Assembly: GCA_903903945.1 (NCBI GenBank) | Contig: CAIVAP010000188.1 | Coordinates: forward strand, 1 to 32,694 | Source: an uncultured bacterium | GTDB taxonomy: Bacteria > Zixibacteria > MSB-5A5 > CAIYYT01 | DNA length: 32,694 bases | Direction of reading: 5' to 3' | Part shown: piece by piece, positions 17,389-27,691 of the stretch | Numbering within the stretch: position 1 is the first letter of the stretch | Layout of the letters: each line of letters starts with the position of its first letter | Translations under genes and position numbers: made by a program | Notes under the pieces: generated by a model | The model's database searches: none | Seen by the model: the letters and a program-made list of their open reading frames with translations, nothing else | Told to the model about the DNA's origin: nothing

Positions 17389-18255
17389 TTGAGCCGCAAC
17401 TTGTTCATCCTCGTCTTTGCCACGATCGCCGCCAGTTGGGCCGCGCCTCTTATCCGCCTGTGCAATTCCGATCCGTTGGTGATCGCTGCCTATCGGATGA
17501 TCTTCGCATCGCTGATATTGTTGCCCGTATACCTGTCGCAGCGGGAGCGAATTGTCCTGCCGCGCGGACACGAGCGCTGGTTGGTCGCCTTGGCGGGAGC
17601 ATTTCTGGCCGGACACTTTACCGTCTGGATCACCGCACTGACGCTGACCTCTGTATCGAGCGCCACGGTGCTGGTGACGATCCAGCCGCTGTTCCTGACG
17701 GTTCTGGCGCACGTGATCCTAAAAGAGCGAGTCGACAAATGGGGTTACCTCGCGATCGCGCTGGCATTGACCGGCGCGGCGCTGATTAGTTGGGGAGATT
17801 TTCGGTTATCGAAAGGACATCTGGTCGGCGACCTGCTGGCATTGTCAGGTGCGCTTTTGGCTGCATTCTACCTCTTGATCGGACGTTCGCTGGTGGGCAA
17901 GCTCGGCACGATCAACTACACGATGCCGCTTTACGCAACTTCGGCGCTGCTGTTGACAGCCATGATGTTCATATTTGGCAAGACGCACCTGCCCGGACAG
18001 ACACACGATTACCTCTGGTTTGTCCTGCTGGCGGTCATTCCCACCCTGCTTGGACATTCGCTGTTCAATTACTCGCTTAAGCATTTCAAAGCGCATCTGG
18101 TTGGGATAGTTATTCTCGGCGAACCGATCATGGCAAGTGTCTGGGCGCTGATGCTGTTCGGAGAGTCACCAACATTGATGACCGTGCTGGGAGCCGCGCT
18201 GATCTTCGCGGCAATCACGTTCTCCTTCGGCCACGAGCGAAATATTTCGCCTTGA
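17389..18255 (+). CDS. EamA/DMT-family transporter
   Basis: Two 5-TM repeats; VLVTIQPLFLTVLAHVILKERV and VGIVILGEPIMASVWALMLFGESPT signatures. Confidence 0.9.
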   Translation: MSRNLFILVFATIAASWAAPLIRLCNSDPLVIAAYRMIFASLILLPVYLSQRERIVLPRGHERWLVALAGAFLAGHFTVWITALTLTSVSSATVLVTIQPLFLTVLAHVILKERVDKWGYLAIALALTGAALISWGDFRLSKGHLVGDLLALSGALLAAFYLLIGRSLVGKLGTINYTMPLYATSALLLTAMMFIFGKTHLPGQTHDYLWFVLLAVIPTLLGHSLFNYSLKHFKAHLVGIVILGEPIMASVWALMLFGESPTLMTVLGAALIFAAITFSFGHERNISP

Positions 18256-18336
18256 CGAAAGCCTGCCGGAATGTATCTTGACATCGCCACGTGCACCAAT
18301 CGGGCAGGTGTTTGCCTGCTTGGATGTCGTAAGTAT

Positions 18337-18409
18337 GGGGCAGTAGCTCAGTTGGGAGAGCGGTACGTTCGCAACGTACAGGTCAGCGGTTCGATCCCGC
18401 TCTGCTCCA
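18337..18409 (+). tRNA. tRNA-Ala (anticodon CGC)
   Basis: GGGGCAG/CTGCTCC acceptor with G3:U70, GCTC/GAGC D stem, GTACG-TTCGCAA-CGTAC anticodon arm, AGCGG-TTCGATC-CCGCT T arm, discriminator A. Confidence 0.96.
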
Positions 18410-18917
18410 TTTTGATTCCCGCCATCTTCATGTGCAGGTCAAGAGCCGTGCGCTCTTGACGTTGCACCGACAGCACCGACCGACAAGATCAGGTCCTCTA
18501 TTGACTTTTCCCAAGTGACTGCACCTGTTGACTCACGTCCCTCTATATTTACTTCGTCATCCATGTGATCTCGTCAGCACCCCTTAATCCCAACCTAAAA
18601 CCATTGACATGAAGGACGGTATCTACCTAACTGGGGGGTATCGAGTTATGGGGTATGACGCCATCCGATTCAGGACAAACATTGAATTCGTAATCCAAAA
18701 ATGTATGAAAATAAGCTTTACTTTCTTCCGGAAATGCCGTATACATATATATGACCACAATATCTCGTGTTAACTTTGCTCAAGCCTTGTCCTAAAAATC
18801 CAATCCTTGTCAAATCATTAATTCGGAGATACGCGCAATAATGCGCTTGACCACTATTCTTTCCGGTCGGATTGTCATCGACAGTTTGCCGGGGGGAAAC
18901 ATCTACAGGAGTGTAGA

Positions 18918-19217
18918 ATGAATATTTTCGTAGGAAACCTGTCGCGTGAAACGGCAGACGCTGATCTCCGCCAGTCCTTTGAGGCTTTCGGACAGGTCAC
19001 CAGAGCAACCGTCATCACCGACAAATTCACCAGCGAGTCCAAAGGCTTCGGTTTTGTCGAGATGTCAACCAAGGCGGAAGCTGATGCTGCCCTTGCCGGT
19101 ATGAACGGCAAGGAACTGCACGGTCGCGCGCTGAACGTCAGCGAAGCTCGCCCGCGTCCCGAAAGATCCGAAAGACGTGACGGTGGCGGCAATGGCGGCG
19201 GACGTCAGAGCTGGTAA
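18918..19217 (+). CDS. RRM-domain RNA-binding protein with Gly/Arg-rich tail
   Basis: MNIFVGNLSRETADADLRQSF (RNP2) and SKGFGFVEM (RNP1); tail RPERSERRDGGGNGGGRQSW. Confidence 0.95.
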   Translation: MNIFVGNLSRETADADLRQSFEAFGQVTRATVITDKFTSESKGFGFVEMSTKAEADAALAGMNGKELHGRALNVSEARPRPERSERRDGGGNGGGRQSW

Positions 19218-19268
19218 TAGCTTGTAAGTCAGGATCACTAAGATCCTAACGGCCTATAGCTAAAAGGG

Positions 19269-19305
19269 AAAGGGCGGGAGTCAAAAACTCCTGCCCTTTT
19301 TCTTT
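19269..19305 (+). terminator. intrinsic terminator after the RRM gene
   Basis: AAAGGGCGGGAGT-CAAAA-ACTCCTGCCCTTTTT. Confidence 0.85.
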
Positions 19306-19501
19306 TCGGGAAGCAACTTTAGCGATGAGGGAAAACCACACGGCGCGCGAGCTGCCGACTCTCAGCGACGTTTCATGATGTCACTCCCTATGTGCTCAAC
19401 AAATGGTCAAGACTTCCTCGAGTGCCTGATGTAAGGCAACCAAAACCTTCTCAGCGTTTCCCTCCGGCTGCGCTACGGAACGCCGGTGAAACTTATGGAG
19501 C

Positions 19502-21676
19502 CTATTGCATGCCAAAGTCGATGGAAAGCCTCGGTGCAGGATTCGTGCTATTCCAGTCGGCGGTAGTCGCCTTGCGTTCATAGTAGCACGTACCATCCGA
19601 TGCGGTTTCGTATAAGTAGTCCTCGAACTTGGTTAAGTAGTTTTGAACAGCAGAACCCTGTATATCAAAGTAGAACAGGTTATAGCCACCTGTGATAGTA
19701 AACGATTGAAGCGGAACATTGGCCACTTCGACCCAATGATAGAACTCCCGATAATAGGGGTCGTTGCCCCATTGGCGGAAGTACACCTTGCCAGTGAGCA
19801 ATGTGTCACCAAACGTGCTGAGAGTACCTGAAACTTCGAGAGTCCGATGGTAGGTCCACGGAGTGGAGTTGAAGGTGATCTCGCCATCAATGGAAAACTT
19901 GTTGCCCTCCCAGTGTACGACGGGCATGCCCTGCTCTTGGTCGTTCGACATGACAAAGGCTGTGCTGAGATCGTAGTTGGTTTGGGCGCAAGTGATGGAG
20001 TAGGTCATTTTGCCGTCGAACCAACAGGCAATATAGGGTGTCTGACGCAAGCGGTCCATGACTGAGACAACCACGGTGACCGTGTCTTTCTTGGTCGGAT
20101 CGGCGTGGGCAGACGCGACCACATGGCAGATGCCGACGAAAGCACTTGACACTCGGAAAGTGGTAGGATTTGTGTAATCATAGTGAAACCATCCCGCTGA
20201 TGGTTGTGTTTCCAGCACCGCCCAAGTGACTGCCGTATCGGTAGTGCCGGTGATGGTCGCTTTGAAAGTCACCGAATCATAGGGCAACATCCAGAGCGTA
20301 TCAGCATCAATCGAGATTGTCACCTCAGCTAATCGGAATGGGAAACCATTGCTATGTTCGGTGCCAACGGTGACGACGACATTGCCGTCCGTAGTGCCAA
20401 CCGGTACTTGGGTCACAATCAAAGTGTCTGACCACGAAGTCGGTGATGCCAAGACGCCATTGAAAGTAATCGTACTAGTCCCCTTGGTCGCGCCAAAGCC
20501 GACACCTCTTACATTCACCGTCTCACCTACTGGAGCAGCAGACGGATCGATGCCGAGTATCTTTAGAGAGCGCCAGAGCACCAGATCAGAATAGCCGTAA
20601 TTCCAGACGCTGACCCATTTCTGACAACCGGGTTCATTGTCAAAGTAGGTGTTGTCGGTGTCGGGATCAGCCGAACGCCATTCGGCGAGCGGCATGGGGC
20701 GCGCCAATGACGTGTCGCTCATGTGTGTATAAAGGTGCCGTCCCCAAGCGGCATTCCAATTTGTGAAGACATGCCAATCGAAACCAACATAGCCCCCCGC
20801 TTTGGCGATCTGGATGATAGTATCCTTCCAGCCACCGAGGCCGCTATAGCAGAAACCGCCGTAAACAAGGGTGGTGTCGTCACTAAAATTGTTATGAGCC
20901 GCGAAGAATGATGGACTGAGCCAATAATAGACGGCGTTATGGTAATCTCCCATCAGTATCTTGCCACTTTGGACTTCCGCCAAGTACTTTTCGAGCGTAG
21001 GGCTTCCCGAGGAATAGGATTCGCCGGTCAACAGATAGACTTCCTGAATGGCATTCTTATTGGGCCAGGCCCAACCATGCGAGTAAATATGAACGACACC
21101 AAATTCCTCCAGCGACGTGAACTTATCGATCGTGCACTCGTCGTTGACGTACTTCTCAAAGGCGTTGAAGCCGATCTTAGCGAAACCGGCATCTGCAGTC
21201 GCCGTCAGTGGATCGGCATATGCTTGACGCTCCCAGTATGAGGGATTGAGAAAGATGGTTTTCTTCGAAGACGGTTTGTGCCCCGGCCCGGGATCATCGC
21301 CAAGATGCTTCCCCAACTTCGGCAAGTCTTCCGGCGGAACTGGTTCGCCGAGATCCTCCGGGTCGAGAAACACTCCCCCCCGCATACCGTTGGTGTACTG
21401 AATGGCGATTCCCTGACTGCTGCTTTGCACCATCTGGACATTGGGATCGGCCAGCAGTATCTTTACAAGCGAGTCCCTGGCAACCGTCGAATCCAGGTGC
21501 GTAAATAAAACATTCAAGGTGTCGCTGTAATCAGACTGTGTGGTAACGAGTGAATCGATCTTCTTCAGCACCTTGGTGTGATCGTCACCCGGAGGGGTGA
21601 CTTTGGAACTGGAGGAACAACTATAGACGAATAGCATTAGTAGCGCCGTCGCCACTGCGAGATAGATGGAACGCAT
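19502..21676 (-). CDS. secreted lipoprotein with IPT/TIG domain and a putative clan CD (caspase-like) domain
   Basis: Start MRSIYLAVATALLMLFVYSCSSSS (lipobox); FGVVHIYSHGWAW and TLVYGGFCYSGLGGWKDTIIQIAKAGGYVGFDWHV; IDPSAAPVGETVNVRGVGFGATKGTSTITFNGV = IPT/TIG. Confidence 0.7.
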   Translation of the reverse strand: MRSIYLAVATALLMLFVYSCSSSSKVTPPGDDHTKVLKKIDSLVTTQSDYSDTLNVLFTHLDSTVARDSLVKILLADPNVQMVQSSSQGIAIQYTNGMRGGVFLDPEDLGEPVPPEDLPKLGKHLGDDPGPGHKPSSKKTIFLNPSYWERQAYADPLTATADAGFAKIGFNAFEKYVNDECTIDKFTSLEEFGVVHIYSHGWAWPNKNAIQEVYLLTGESYSSGSPTLEKYLAEVQSGKILMGDYHNAVYYWLSPSFFAAHNNFSDDTTLVYGGFCYSGLGGWKDTIIQIAKAGGYVGFDWHVFTNWNAAWGRHLYTHMSDTSLARPMPLAEWRSADPDTDNTYFDNEPGCQKWVSVWNYGYSDLVLWRSLKILGIDPSAAPVGETVNVRGVGFGATKGTSTITFNGVLASPTSWSDTLIVTQVPVGTTDGNVVVTVGTEHSNGFPFRLAEVTISIDADTLWMLPYDSVTFKATITGTTDTAVTWAVLETQPSAGWFHYDYTNPTTFRVSSAFVGICHVVASAHADPTKKDTVTVVVSVMDRLRQTPYIACWFDGKMTYSITCAQTNYDLSTAFVMSNDQEQGMPVVHWEGNKFSIDGEITFNSTPWTYHRTLEVSGTLSTFGDTLLTGKVYFRQWGNDPYYREFYHWVEVANVPLQSFTITGGYNLFYFDIQGSAVQNYLTKFEDYLYETASDGTCYYERKATTADWNSTNPAPRLSIDFGMQ

Positions 21677-21929
21677 GAAAGGACTCCTTGTAGTTCTAAC
21701 CCCCGACAAGACCAATACTACTTACATGGAAAATCGTTCTGAATCAAGGGATTTTCAGGCGTGTATTAAGACTATGTATCATATTGTATTAGAAGTGCTA
21801 TATGGATTTGTTCGGTCGAGTTGTCTGCCTTAATGCTATCGAAATGGCCACAGAAAGGATAGCAGCCATTTGGGCTGCATCCCATACAACGAGTGTTTAC
21901 AAGCAAGCTTTGATTGTGCCGAAGAACGG

Positions 21930-22364
21930 TCAAACCCGGTAGTAGTCGGCGCGCCAGTTTTTGATGGCTTTCTTGATCGCGTCCTCAGAGAGGTTTTCGG
22001 CAACAGCGCGTTTGCAGAGTTCGAGATATTCGGCGTCCGACGCAAATCGCAGGCCAATGATCTGCCGGATGGTCAAGTGTGGATCAAGCAACTTGCCAGT
22101 CGTCACAAAGTGACGCAGGCTTTCCTCGGCGCGGATGGCGCGGTCCTGAGCTTTCAGGGCAAAGCTGCGCGCAAAGAAAAACAGCAGAAGCAGGACGATA
22201 AACACGACTACCAACAGTGATGCAGAGTAGAGACCGGCGTGCTGTCCCAGTGACTTGATCAGATTGACAATCGAACCGATCAGCGAGAGCACGATCAGTC
22301 CAAAGGTGACGACGTGGTACATCGGGACATACTGCCGATGGTTGGCATAGTTTTGTTCAGGCAT
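21930..22364 (-). CDS. DUF6526-like two-TM membrane protein
   Basis: MPEQNYANHRQYVPMYHVVTFGLIVLSLIGSIVNL...RSFALKAQDRAIRAEESLRHFVTTGKLLDPHLTIRQIIGLRFASDAEYLEL. Confidence 0.75.
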   Translation of the reverse strand: MPEQNYANHRQYVPMYHVVTFGLIVLSLIGSIVNLIKSLGQHAGLYSASLLVVVFIVLLLLFFFARSFALKAQDRAIRAEESLRHFVTTGKLLDPHLTIRQIIGLRFASDAEYLELCKRAVAENLSEDAIKKAIKNWRADYYRV

Positions 22365-22588
22365 GGTGACTTTCCTTTTCGTTCAATTTCATTAGTCTCA
22401 AATAGGCGCTTCTAAAGCAAGTACGCAAGGCATTCGGTGTTTGGTCAGGTTTTGAGTCAGAAAGCCAGCCTGTCGGGTGGGGCGCAAGAATGGGCAGGAC
22501 GAGAAAAGGCTGACACGTACGGGGATGTCACTGGCGTCTGCAACGGCATCGGGAATTCTCACATGACGTTTGGGAGTGGTGTCGGGAA

Positions 22589-22778
22589 GGGAGAGGTTGT
22601 CCCATAAGCGTGGTTTTGGCGGACGGACTGAAGATTTTTTGTAGGGGCGACCCTCGTGGTCGCCCGTTGACCCTTCATTCCACCAATGTTCATGCGGGTC
22701 GCCGCAAGGGCGACCCCTACATATTGTACGCCGTACTTGGCTTGTATGCCCAAAGCGTAACTTAGGGGACAACCTCGG
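22589..22778. mobile_element. MITE-like element with IS1182-remnant-like terminal repeats and an internal GTAGGGGCGACC palindrome
   Basis: Ends GGAGAGGTTGTCCCATAAGC and CTTAGGGGACAACCTCG; internal GTAGGGGCGACCC...GGGCGACCCCTAC (22641-22721). Confidence 0.6.
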
Positions 22779-22831
22779 GATTCCTGACGGCGGGGGTGAA
22801 CAAACCCACCGCATGCGATTCGGCACTATGG

Positions 22832-23425
22832 TCAATCCGGAGTGGGTATTTCGATGGGTCCGAAGTTGGCCATTCCGCCAACCTGACCGAGGCAACCGAT
22901 CGTTTGTCTTATGCTGCGATTCTTGTCGAACAAGATATGAAAGTGCATACTCAGGTCGGGAAGAATCCACCACCGATGACGGACGTCGTCCCAGTACAGT
23001 GTATCGTAGGGGACGGCACGCGGAATACGTCGTCCCAGAAGAGAGACTTTATGGTCTGCTAGGCAATCCTGCAGGGCCTCTGGGGCTATGATCACGCCAG
23101 CGAGTTGATTGTTATCGACCACCGGCTCTACCTTGCCGTCCCGCACCAGACTGTCCACTTTCAATCTCCCAATGAATTGCCACTCCGGCGCCCGGTGTAT
23201 GGTCATGTAGGAATATGTTGTGTCGAAGTAGAGCGCACTCACCTTGCCCGGCAGGAATACGATATCATAGTCAGCCCAAAACCTTGCGGCACCGCGGGCA
23301 TAGTTGAAGTCATATTCAGGTTCCGGCTGTTCGGGAGAGATGCAGTCAGTACAGGAGTTTAGCATCAGAGCGAGCACAGAAACCACGATTCCGACGACGC
23401 TCAAGCCGAGTAATGAGTGTCTCAT
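22832..23425 (-). CDS. hypothetical lipoprotein
   Basis: MRHSLLGLSVVGIVVSVLALMLNSCTDCISPEQPEPEYDFNYARG: signal peptide plus Cys; coherent ORF to stop. Confidence 0.6.
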   Translation of the reverse strand: MRHSLLGLSVVGIVVSVLALMLNSCTDCISPEQPEPEYDFNYARGAARFWADYDIVFLPGKVSALYFDTTYSYMTIHRAPEWQFIGRLKVDSLVRDGKVEPVVDNNQLAGVIIAPEALQDCLADHKVSLLGRRIPRAVPYDTLYWDDVRHRWWILPDLSMHFHILFDKNRSIRQTIGCLGQVGGMANFGPIEIPTPD

Positions 23426-23699
23426 AATTCTCCCGCAATCAACTACCACCAGAATATTGCGTGATAATATGGAAAGTCAAGTAGATTCTGCTAAGAGGCG
23501 CACACAATCGACCATACTACATGGAAGTCAGAACGGCCGAAACAAGGGCAGCCACTAAGGGTTGTCCCTACTTGGTGAAGATGATCTTATCGCCCTTGAA
23601 GTCAATCAGAACATCGTCACTTTCGCTATAGCGTCGGGAATCAAATCGCGTATCCGGGCGGCCAAGACGACTGCCGCGCACAAGGCGGCCAGATAAAGA

Positions 23700-23728
23700 A
23701 CGTGGCGGATATTGGAATCCGCCACGTC
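23700..23728 (-). terminator. hairpin terminator downstream of the M6 protease gene
   Basis: ACGTGGCGGAT-TCCAAT-ATCCGCCACGT read on minus strand, then TCTTTATCT. Confidence 0.6.
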
Positions 23729-23753
23729 TTGAATCATCGAATAAAGCTGTGTC

Positions 23754-26684
23754 TCAGCGCGACTCGCAGGGCGCCGGTCCACCGCTGAAAATGTAAGCTA
23801 TCAAATACACCGCATCGGAGATATTAACCGAACCGCTGCAATTTGCATCTCCGGCCAGCAACGGCTCCGGCGCCGAACCGCCGGAGAAGATGTAGGCAAT
23901 CAGATAGACGGCATCAGAGATGTTTACAGCACCACTGCCGTTGGCGTCACCGGGGATATAGGGTGGCGCCGGTGTAAAGAGATGATTAGCCGCCCAACGT
24001 TTAGCTTTGGCAGCCGTGGCTTTCAGATCGTTGACTGTGCCGTTGCGCAGCGTCATCATCGCCGAATAGATGTAGAGAGTATCATATTTGCCAACGGTGC
24101 GCGAGCTGACGAAGGTCATAAACGAAAACTGGTCTTCCGCATTGGACAGTGCCGAATAGCCTGCCTGATGCGTAAGATCGTAGGCCTGCGATGCTACGAA
24201 ACCACCGCTGTCATAGAGGTATTGCGCATTGCCGGCGGTCAGCGCGCCGAAAGGCGATTTGGACGTATCTATTCCACCAGAGACGTTATTCATTCCAATC
24301 AACGCTTGTCCGGCAAGGCGACGGGTATCATCCTGGCAGTCGGCGCCGGTACCTTGCAAGTAGATTAGTCGTGAATCGGCATCAAAGCCGCCGGTGTTGA
24401 GGGGGCCGCTTCCACCGGGGACGTCCCAATCGACGGCTTCACCGATAGACAGCCCCGAATGGTCAAGCTGGTCCCAGGACCAGATTTTAAGTCTCTGAAT
24501 TATGAAGTTGCAGGTGTCAGCATGTTTGGGGGCATACCAGGTCTTTTCAAAAGCGATCGTATGATCAAGAGTTACAAAAGCGCCGGAGTGAAAGATCTCG
24601 TACGCTCCCGAATCAGCCACCGGAGCCATCGGTTGTCCGGTCCGCGCCACCAGGAAAGAGGTTTTATTGTACAAGTTCCAATTAGCGACGTAGATGGAAC
24701 CGGTGCGGTAGGTGATAAGCGGTGTGCCGTCAAACAAGTAAGAACTGGCACAGTCACCCTGTGCACCGTAGTCGAGCGAGAGAAACGGCGAGCCCTGACC
24801 GCCAAAGCTGCCCATGTTGTTGACTCGGAGTTTCACGCAGGAGGTTGCGATCGTGTCATATACTTGTATTGAGTCGTACAGACACGCATCACCAATACCG
24901 TCACCGTCAGAATCGATTTGACCCGGATTGTAGACGGTCGGGCAGTTGTCGATCTGGCAGGTAGTAGTCGGATAACTCGGGCTGCCGAAACCGTCATGAT
25001 CGGGATCGATGCAATTATCGCAAGCATCGCCGACCTGATCGGCGTCGGCATCGGCCTGATCGGGATTGCTTAGAGTCAGACAGTTATCGCAGGCATTGCC
25101 AACGCCATCACCGTCGCCATCGGCCTGATCGACATTTACGACCGCCGGACAGTTGTCGACATTGTCGGAGATACCATCGCCATCTTTGTCAAAAGCGACG
25201 TAGGCATACAAGCGATCACCTCTGATCGAATCCACTCTGACGGTAATGCCGGTTGGGCCGTAATAGCCATCACTGTTCGGATACGTCGTCGGACTGAAGG
25301 TGCTTTGGCCGGCTACGTTGTCTGAGAAAAGCGCGCCTTTGCGTGATTCGTAGGGATACCACCACTGCGCCGAATCGCTGACATTGCCTCCGGGGTTGTG
25401 AGTGTAATCGTAGGATGGATTGTAGCCGGCGTCCTCTACGGCGACGGTGTAGTGTGGATACAGCGGAGTCCCGTAGTTTATCCGGAAATAGTCCGCCTTT
25501 AGGGAATCATGAACATGCGTTATCAGCAGACCACGATCGAGTGGATCGCAACCGAGTGACAACTGGGGATAGAAGTAACAGCTAAAGTCAGAATCAAACT
25601 TATCAAACTGACCGGACGACTGAGGATTGCGGTATTCGAGGAAGAAGTACTCACCTTGCGTCATATCAATGGGAAGGATGTAGAGCGAGCTATCCGGAGT
25701 CGTTTCGATGTTGCGGATCATCAGGGCGCCATAAGTCCCCTTGTCAAGTACGATCGGCGTGATCCATCCGGCTTCTCGCTTGTTCCAGCCACATAAGTGT
25801 GACGGAATCAGCGACTTGATGGAAAAAATACCGTAGCCCCCAAAGCCCATCGTGCACCAGTCATATACGGGGTGATCGTTGTTATCGTTCGGCGTGTCGA
25901 AGGTCGAGACGACCAGCTTGTCATCGTAGTCGTATAGATCAGGGAGTCCGACGTTATGCGCCAGTTCGTGACAGAACACTCTGATTGAATTCAGAGAGTC
26001 GATGCCCGTGAAATCCACCGGGCTGTTGGGATCATGCAGCGGCATCGTTTCGGGACAGGTGTTCCAACGTGGGACACGTTTGCCGTCGAAAGGACCAGGG
26101 CCGGTCCCCGGACTATAGACTATGGCGTACGACCAAATGTCCTGCAAATCATGCGAGTCTTCCTGCCCCTTGCCGGAGCGGATGAACAAGACGGCGTCGA
26201 CATCGCCGTCGTTGTTGCCATCAAACTGCGAATAGTCAATTTGCGGATCAAGTGTCGCCAACAAGCTCTGGAAGTCAAAATTGGTGTTGTAGTTACCAGA
26301 GTTGTACCATTCTCGTACCTCCCCGGTGACGGCCAGCTTTCCGTACGAGACCTCATGGTAGTAGTCGGCGACCGAACCGTAAGGCAAGACATTGCGGGAA
26401 AACAACAAGGTATCGAATGTCTCGCGTGAATAAGTATGGGGGCGGTCGCTCCAGTCGATCAGAATCGCCAATACCTTAAGCGTATCACCGGCGAAGCGGA
26501 AACCGTCCATCGCAGATTTCTCCTGCGGCGTAAGCTGCAGCGGCGGAATCTTACCAAACTGTTGCGTCATGATTTCGTCGGGGACGTCGAGTATGATGCT
26601 CTTGGTCAGATCGACGGCATAGCTTGATGCCGCAGCGAACAAGGCGACGATGACCATCACCCAAACCTTAGCAGACCTCATCAT
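23754..26684 (-). CDS. secreted M6-family metalloprotease with thrombospondin type 3 repeats and C-terminal dockerin
   Basis: Signal peptide; [17 protein letters not shown] (HExxHxxGxPDLYD); [40 protein letters not shown]3; duplicated [25 protein letters not shown] dockerin repeat. Confidence 0.92.
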   Translation of the reverse strand: MMRSAKVWVMVIVALFAAASSYAVDLTKSIILDVPDEIMTQQFGKIPPLQLTPQEKSAMDGFRFAGDTLKVLAILIDWSDRPHTYSRETFDTLLFSRNVLPYGSVADYYHEVSYGKLAVTGEVREWYNSGNYNTNFDFQSLLATLDPQIDYSQFDGNNDGDVDAVLFIRSGKGQEDSHDLQDIWSYAIVYSPGTGPGPFDGKRVPRWNTCPETMPLHDPNSPVDFTGIDSLNSIRVFCHELAHNVGLPDLYDYDDKLVVSTFDTPNDNNDHPVYDWCTMGFGGYGIFSIKSLIPSHLCGWNKREAGWITPIVLDKGTYGALMIRNIETTPDSSLYILPIDMTQGEYFFLEYRNPQSSGQFDKFDSDFSCYFYPQLSLGCDPLDRGLLITHVHDSLKADYFRINYGTPLYPHYTVAVEDAGYNPSYDYTHNPGGNVSDSAQWWYPYESRKGALFSDNVAGQSTFSPTTYPNSDGYYGPTGITVRVDSIRGDRLYAYVAFDKDGDGISDNVDNCPAVVNVDQADGDGDGVGNACDNCLTLSNPDQADADADQVGDACDNCIDPDHDGFGSPSYPTTTCQIDNCPTVYNPGQIDSDGDGIGDACLYDSIQVYDTIATSCVKLRVNNMGSFGGQGSPFLSLDYGAQGDCASSYLFDGTPLITYRTGSIYVANWNLYNKTSFLVARTGQPMAPVADSGAYEIFHSGAFVTLDHTIAFEKTWYAPKHADTCNFIIQRLKIWSWDQLDHSGLSIGEAVDWDVPGGSGPLNTGGFDADSRLIYLQGTGADCQDDTRRLAGQALIGMNNVSGGIDTSKSPFGALTAGNAQYLYDSGGFVASQAYDLTHQAGYSALSNAEDQFSFMTFVSSRTVGKYDTLYIYSAMMTLRNGTVNDLKATAAKAKRWAANHLFTPAPPYIPGDANGSGAVNISDAVYLIAYIFSGGSAPEPLLAGDANCSGSVNISDAVYLIAYIFSGGPAPCESR

Positions 26685-26947
26685 GGGACACCTCTCATAT
26701 TGCTCTTGTCGGCAACTGTCTCGAAAACAGGTTATGATCTCTTTGGCTCATATTGGCGCGAGTACAATAATGACAATATACATAGGGCAAGCGAGTTTGG
26801 CAAGAGAAATAGAGCCGAATGGCCGCAATCGGTGCGGTTACCAGCCTGTCGGCGAAAGCGATCTGGTGCCGCGTCTGCAGCTTTTCGCGGAGATATTGAG
26901 AAGGATACTGCTGCCATAGAGAGCAATGATGTGTATAATGACTGAGC

Positions 26948-27667
26948 ATGTTGACTACTGAGACCAGGACACTGTTATTATGTCTTGCCATGGCGCTGCT
27001 GCTGTCGGTGACTCTTATTGCTGAAGGCAGCGATCAACCTGCGACCAAACAGAGCCAGACACTTCCCCACAGCACCGTGGCAATCAGATGCGATTCCGTC
27101 GCTGGAGCGGGGGGTGAGTTGATTGTGGGTTTGGTCTTCAGCGACACGACGATGCCGGTGGCCGGGTTCAACCTGAACATCGAATATGATCGCGGCGCAT
27201 TGGTGTTCGATTCGGCGACTTTCGGTTCCCTCACGGCCGGAGAATGGGAATATTTCACTTCGCGGTCGGGATTGATCGACCGGTCTGACTCAAGCAGTGC
27301 CGCTGGATTCATCCGACTAGTGGCGCTGGCCGATCAGCTGGACACACAAAACAAAACGCCGAAGCCGCGCTCATTAGTTGGGCCGGGGGAGTTGGTGCGG
27401 ATCTATTTCTATGTAAGCGAGCGAAAGGAATATCAGGGACGGTCGACATTTCTGCGCTTCATCTGGACAAAGTGCGACGACAACTCGTTTTCGGACAGGA
27501 GCGGCATCAAGCTCTACGCCTCGCGCGACGTTTACGATGCCACCGGCAAGCGACTGATCAACGGCGTCGACAAATACGCCGGTCCAGCAAACAACTGTTT
27601 TTCCTCAAGAAACAACGCCCCGATGAGAGTGTTCGATTTTCGCAGCGCGGCGGCAGTGATTAGGTAG
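26948..27667 (+). CDS. secreted protein with cohesin-like domain
   Basis: Signal peptide; VAGAGGELIVGLVFSDTTMPVAGFNLNIEYDRGALVFDSATFG...GFIRLVALAD...GPGELVRIYFYV follows the cohesin sequence pattern. Confidence 0.65.
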   Translation: MLTTETRTLLLCLAMALLLSVTLIAEGSDQPATKQSQTLPHSTVAIRCDSVAGAGGELIVGLVFSDTTMPVAGFNLNIEYDRGALVFDSATFGSLTAGEWEYFTSRSGLIDRSDSSSAAGFIRLVALADQLDTQNKTPKPRSLVGPGELVRIYFYVSERKEYQGRSTFLRFIWTKCDDNSFSDRSGIKLYASRDVYDATGKRLINGVDKYAGPANNCFSSRNNAPMRVFDFRSAAAVIR

Positions 27668-27691
27668 GATGTCGCGAATTGCGGCAGGCGA

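Noticed and set aside
18271-18459. 62-aa ORF over the tRNA-Ala gene
   Set aside because: Overlaps a well-formed tRNA; translation of tRNA sequence (GAVAQLGERYVRNVQVSGSIPL) is a known annotation artefact.
22398-22973. 191-aa minus-strand ORF
   Set aside because: Runs through a MITE-like repeat and overlaps the 3' end of the lipoprotein gene; no domain-like sequence.
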